Assembly (NCBI RefSeq): GCF_003858645.1
Contig: NZ_RQJP01000003.1
Span: 806,001-870,000, forward strand
Reading direction: 5' to 3'
Length of the DNA: 64,000 nucleotides
From: Larkinella knui
GTDB lineage: Bacteria > Bacteroidota > Bacteroidia > Cytophagales > Spirosomataceae
Below are positions 63,447-64,000 of this stretch, piece after piece. The position numbers and the translations under genes were made by a program. The notes below the pieces were generated by a model, which made no database searches, was not told the origin of the DNA, and was given only the letters and a program-made list of their open reading frames with translations. Within the stretch, counting starts at the first letter, position 1, and the number at the start of each line of letters is the position of its first letter.

Positions 63447-64000
63447 TGAGCGAACCTATGATGACGACGGCAAACCACGTGACCGCTCAACCTCCTCAGG
63501 CCGAATACTGGATGGGATTATCGCCCAGCCGAATTGGAAAGCTGATTTGGAAAAACCGGGTGCGGGTGTTGCTGATCACGGCTCTTTTTACGGGAATTGG
63601 GATCGTCGTGTCCTTGCTGACACAACCTGAATACGTTTCCGAAGCCCGCATTATGCCCGAAATCAGCCAGGGTTCCGGTGATGTGCTCCAGAAATTAGCG
63701 TCGGTTGCCGGGTTTGCCGGGTTAGAATTTGGCGAAACCGGCGGCATCGAAGCGGTTCGGCCCGATCTGTATCCCAATGTTTTGCAGAGTACGCCTTTCA
63801 TTCTGTCGCTGCTGGACCAATCGGTTCCGACGCGGGACGGTAAACAAATCACGGTATCCGCTCTATTGTCGGCAGCCGATTCCTGGAGATGGTTTTCATT
63901 CAAGAAGCCATCCGATCCCCTTCCGCCGAGTACCAATCCAAACACACTCCGACTCACACAGGAACAACAGGATTTGGCGGAAGACATTCAACAGCGGGTT
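63446..64000 (+). CDS. Wzz/chain-length determinant family protein, N-terminal part
   Basis: The ATG at 63446-63448 shares one base with the SLBB stop. The 185 visible residues begin MSEPMMTTANHVTAQPPQ, continue with a membrane span at about 44-62 (RVLLITALFTGIGIVVSLLT), then EYVSEARIMPEIS and LQSTPFILSLLDQSVPTRDG, the Wzz signature region. The gene leaves the window. With the SLBB channel it forms the inner-membrane half of a polysaccharide export and length-control pair. Confidence 0.9.
   Translation, partial: MSEPMMTTANHVTAQPPQAEYWMGLSPSRIGKLIWKNRVRVLLITALFTGIGIVVSLLTQPEYVSEARIMPEISQGSGDVLQKLASVAGFAGLEFGETGGIEAVRPDLYPNVLQSTPFILSLLDQSVPTRDGKQITVSALLSAADSWRWFSFKKPSDPLPPSTNPNTLRLTQEQQDLAEDIQQRV

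Overview
The window comes from a Bacteroidota genome, most likely a Spirosoma-like member of the Cytophagales. The support is three-fold. There are two SusC-type TonB-dependent receptors, each preceded by an ECF sigma factor and a FecR anti-sigma factor. There are many LytS/LytTR pairs, SGNH/TPR proteins and lipoproteins. A -33/-7 promoter of the TTG-N19-TAnnTTTG type sits in front of the one tRNA gene. No species can be named from the sequence alone.

Layout. 1-3.6 kb: sigma factor, FecR and the start of a SusC receptor that leaves the window. 3.7-6.0 kb: xylose isomerase preceded by a NUDIX-type sugar regulator, with three evenly spaced TGTCA-N3-TGACA-like palindromes between them. 6.4-10.3 kb: two small acidic proteins, isochorismate synthase and a LytTR/LytS pair. 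10.3-24.7 kb: an accessory zone with an IS3 remnant, an orphan lipoprotein, AraC+SDR, an FtsX-type permease, HxlR divergent from SDR+SnoaL, a secreted zincin, an alpha/beta hydrolase pseudogene, an amidohydrolase, a PAF-acetylhydrolase-like lipase and an HlyD tail fragment. 24.7-30.3 kb: response regulator, thioesterase, histidine phosphatase, a second LytS/LytTR pair, a TPR protein and a second HlyD tail. 30.3-38.9 kb: an AT-richer membrane protein, a housekeeping block (zinc-ribbon protein, Nif3, DinB), tRNA-Asp, then a row of small secreted proteins and lipoproteins and about 1 kb of non-coding DNA with several hairpins. 38.9-59.5 kb: a large polysaccharide/sugar utilisation region, all on the minus strand except one small gene. 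59.8-64 kb: start of an exopolysaccharide locus (wecB-like epimerase, SLBB export protein, Wzz-like protein).

How the genes work together. In the 38.9-52.3 kb block, the sigma factor and FecR probably switch on SusC and SusD, which import a glycan or sugar. Downstream lie an SGNH/TPR protein, a PQQ dehydrogenase with a cytochrome c domain inserted into its propeller, and a Tat-exported sugar-acid dehydratase of the enolase superfamily. This suggests that an imported sugar is oxidised and then dehydrated in the periplasm. The adjoining 53-59.5 kb genes (an SGNH-alpha/beta hydrolase fusion, a GH31 enzyme and a large GH-like protein) would supply de-esterification and glycan cleavage. The main structural oddity is a 246-bp element at 44.74-44.99 kb: a 52-bp-arm inverted repeat, flanked by 45-bp direct repeats and built from small nested palindromes.
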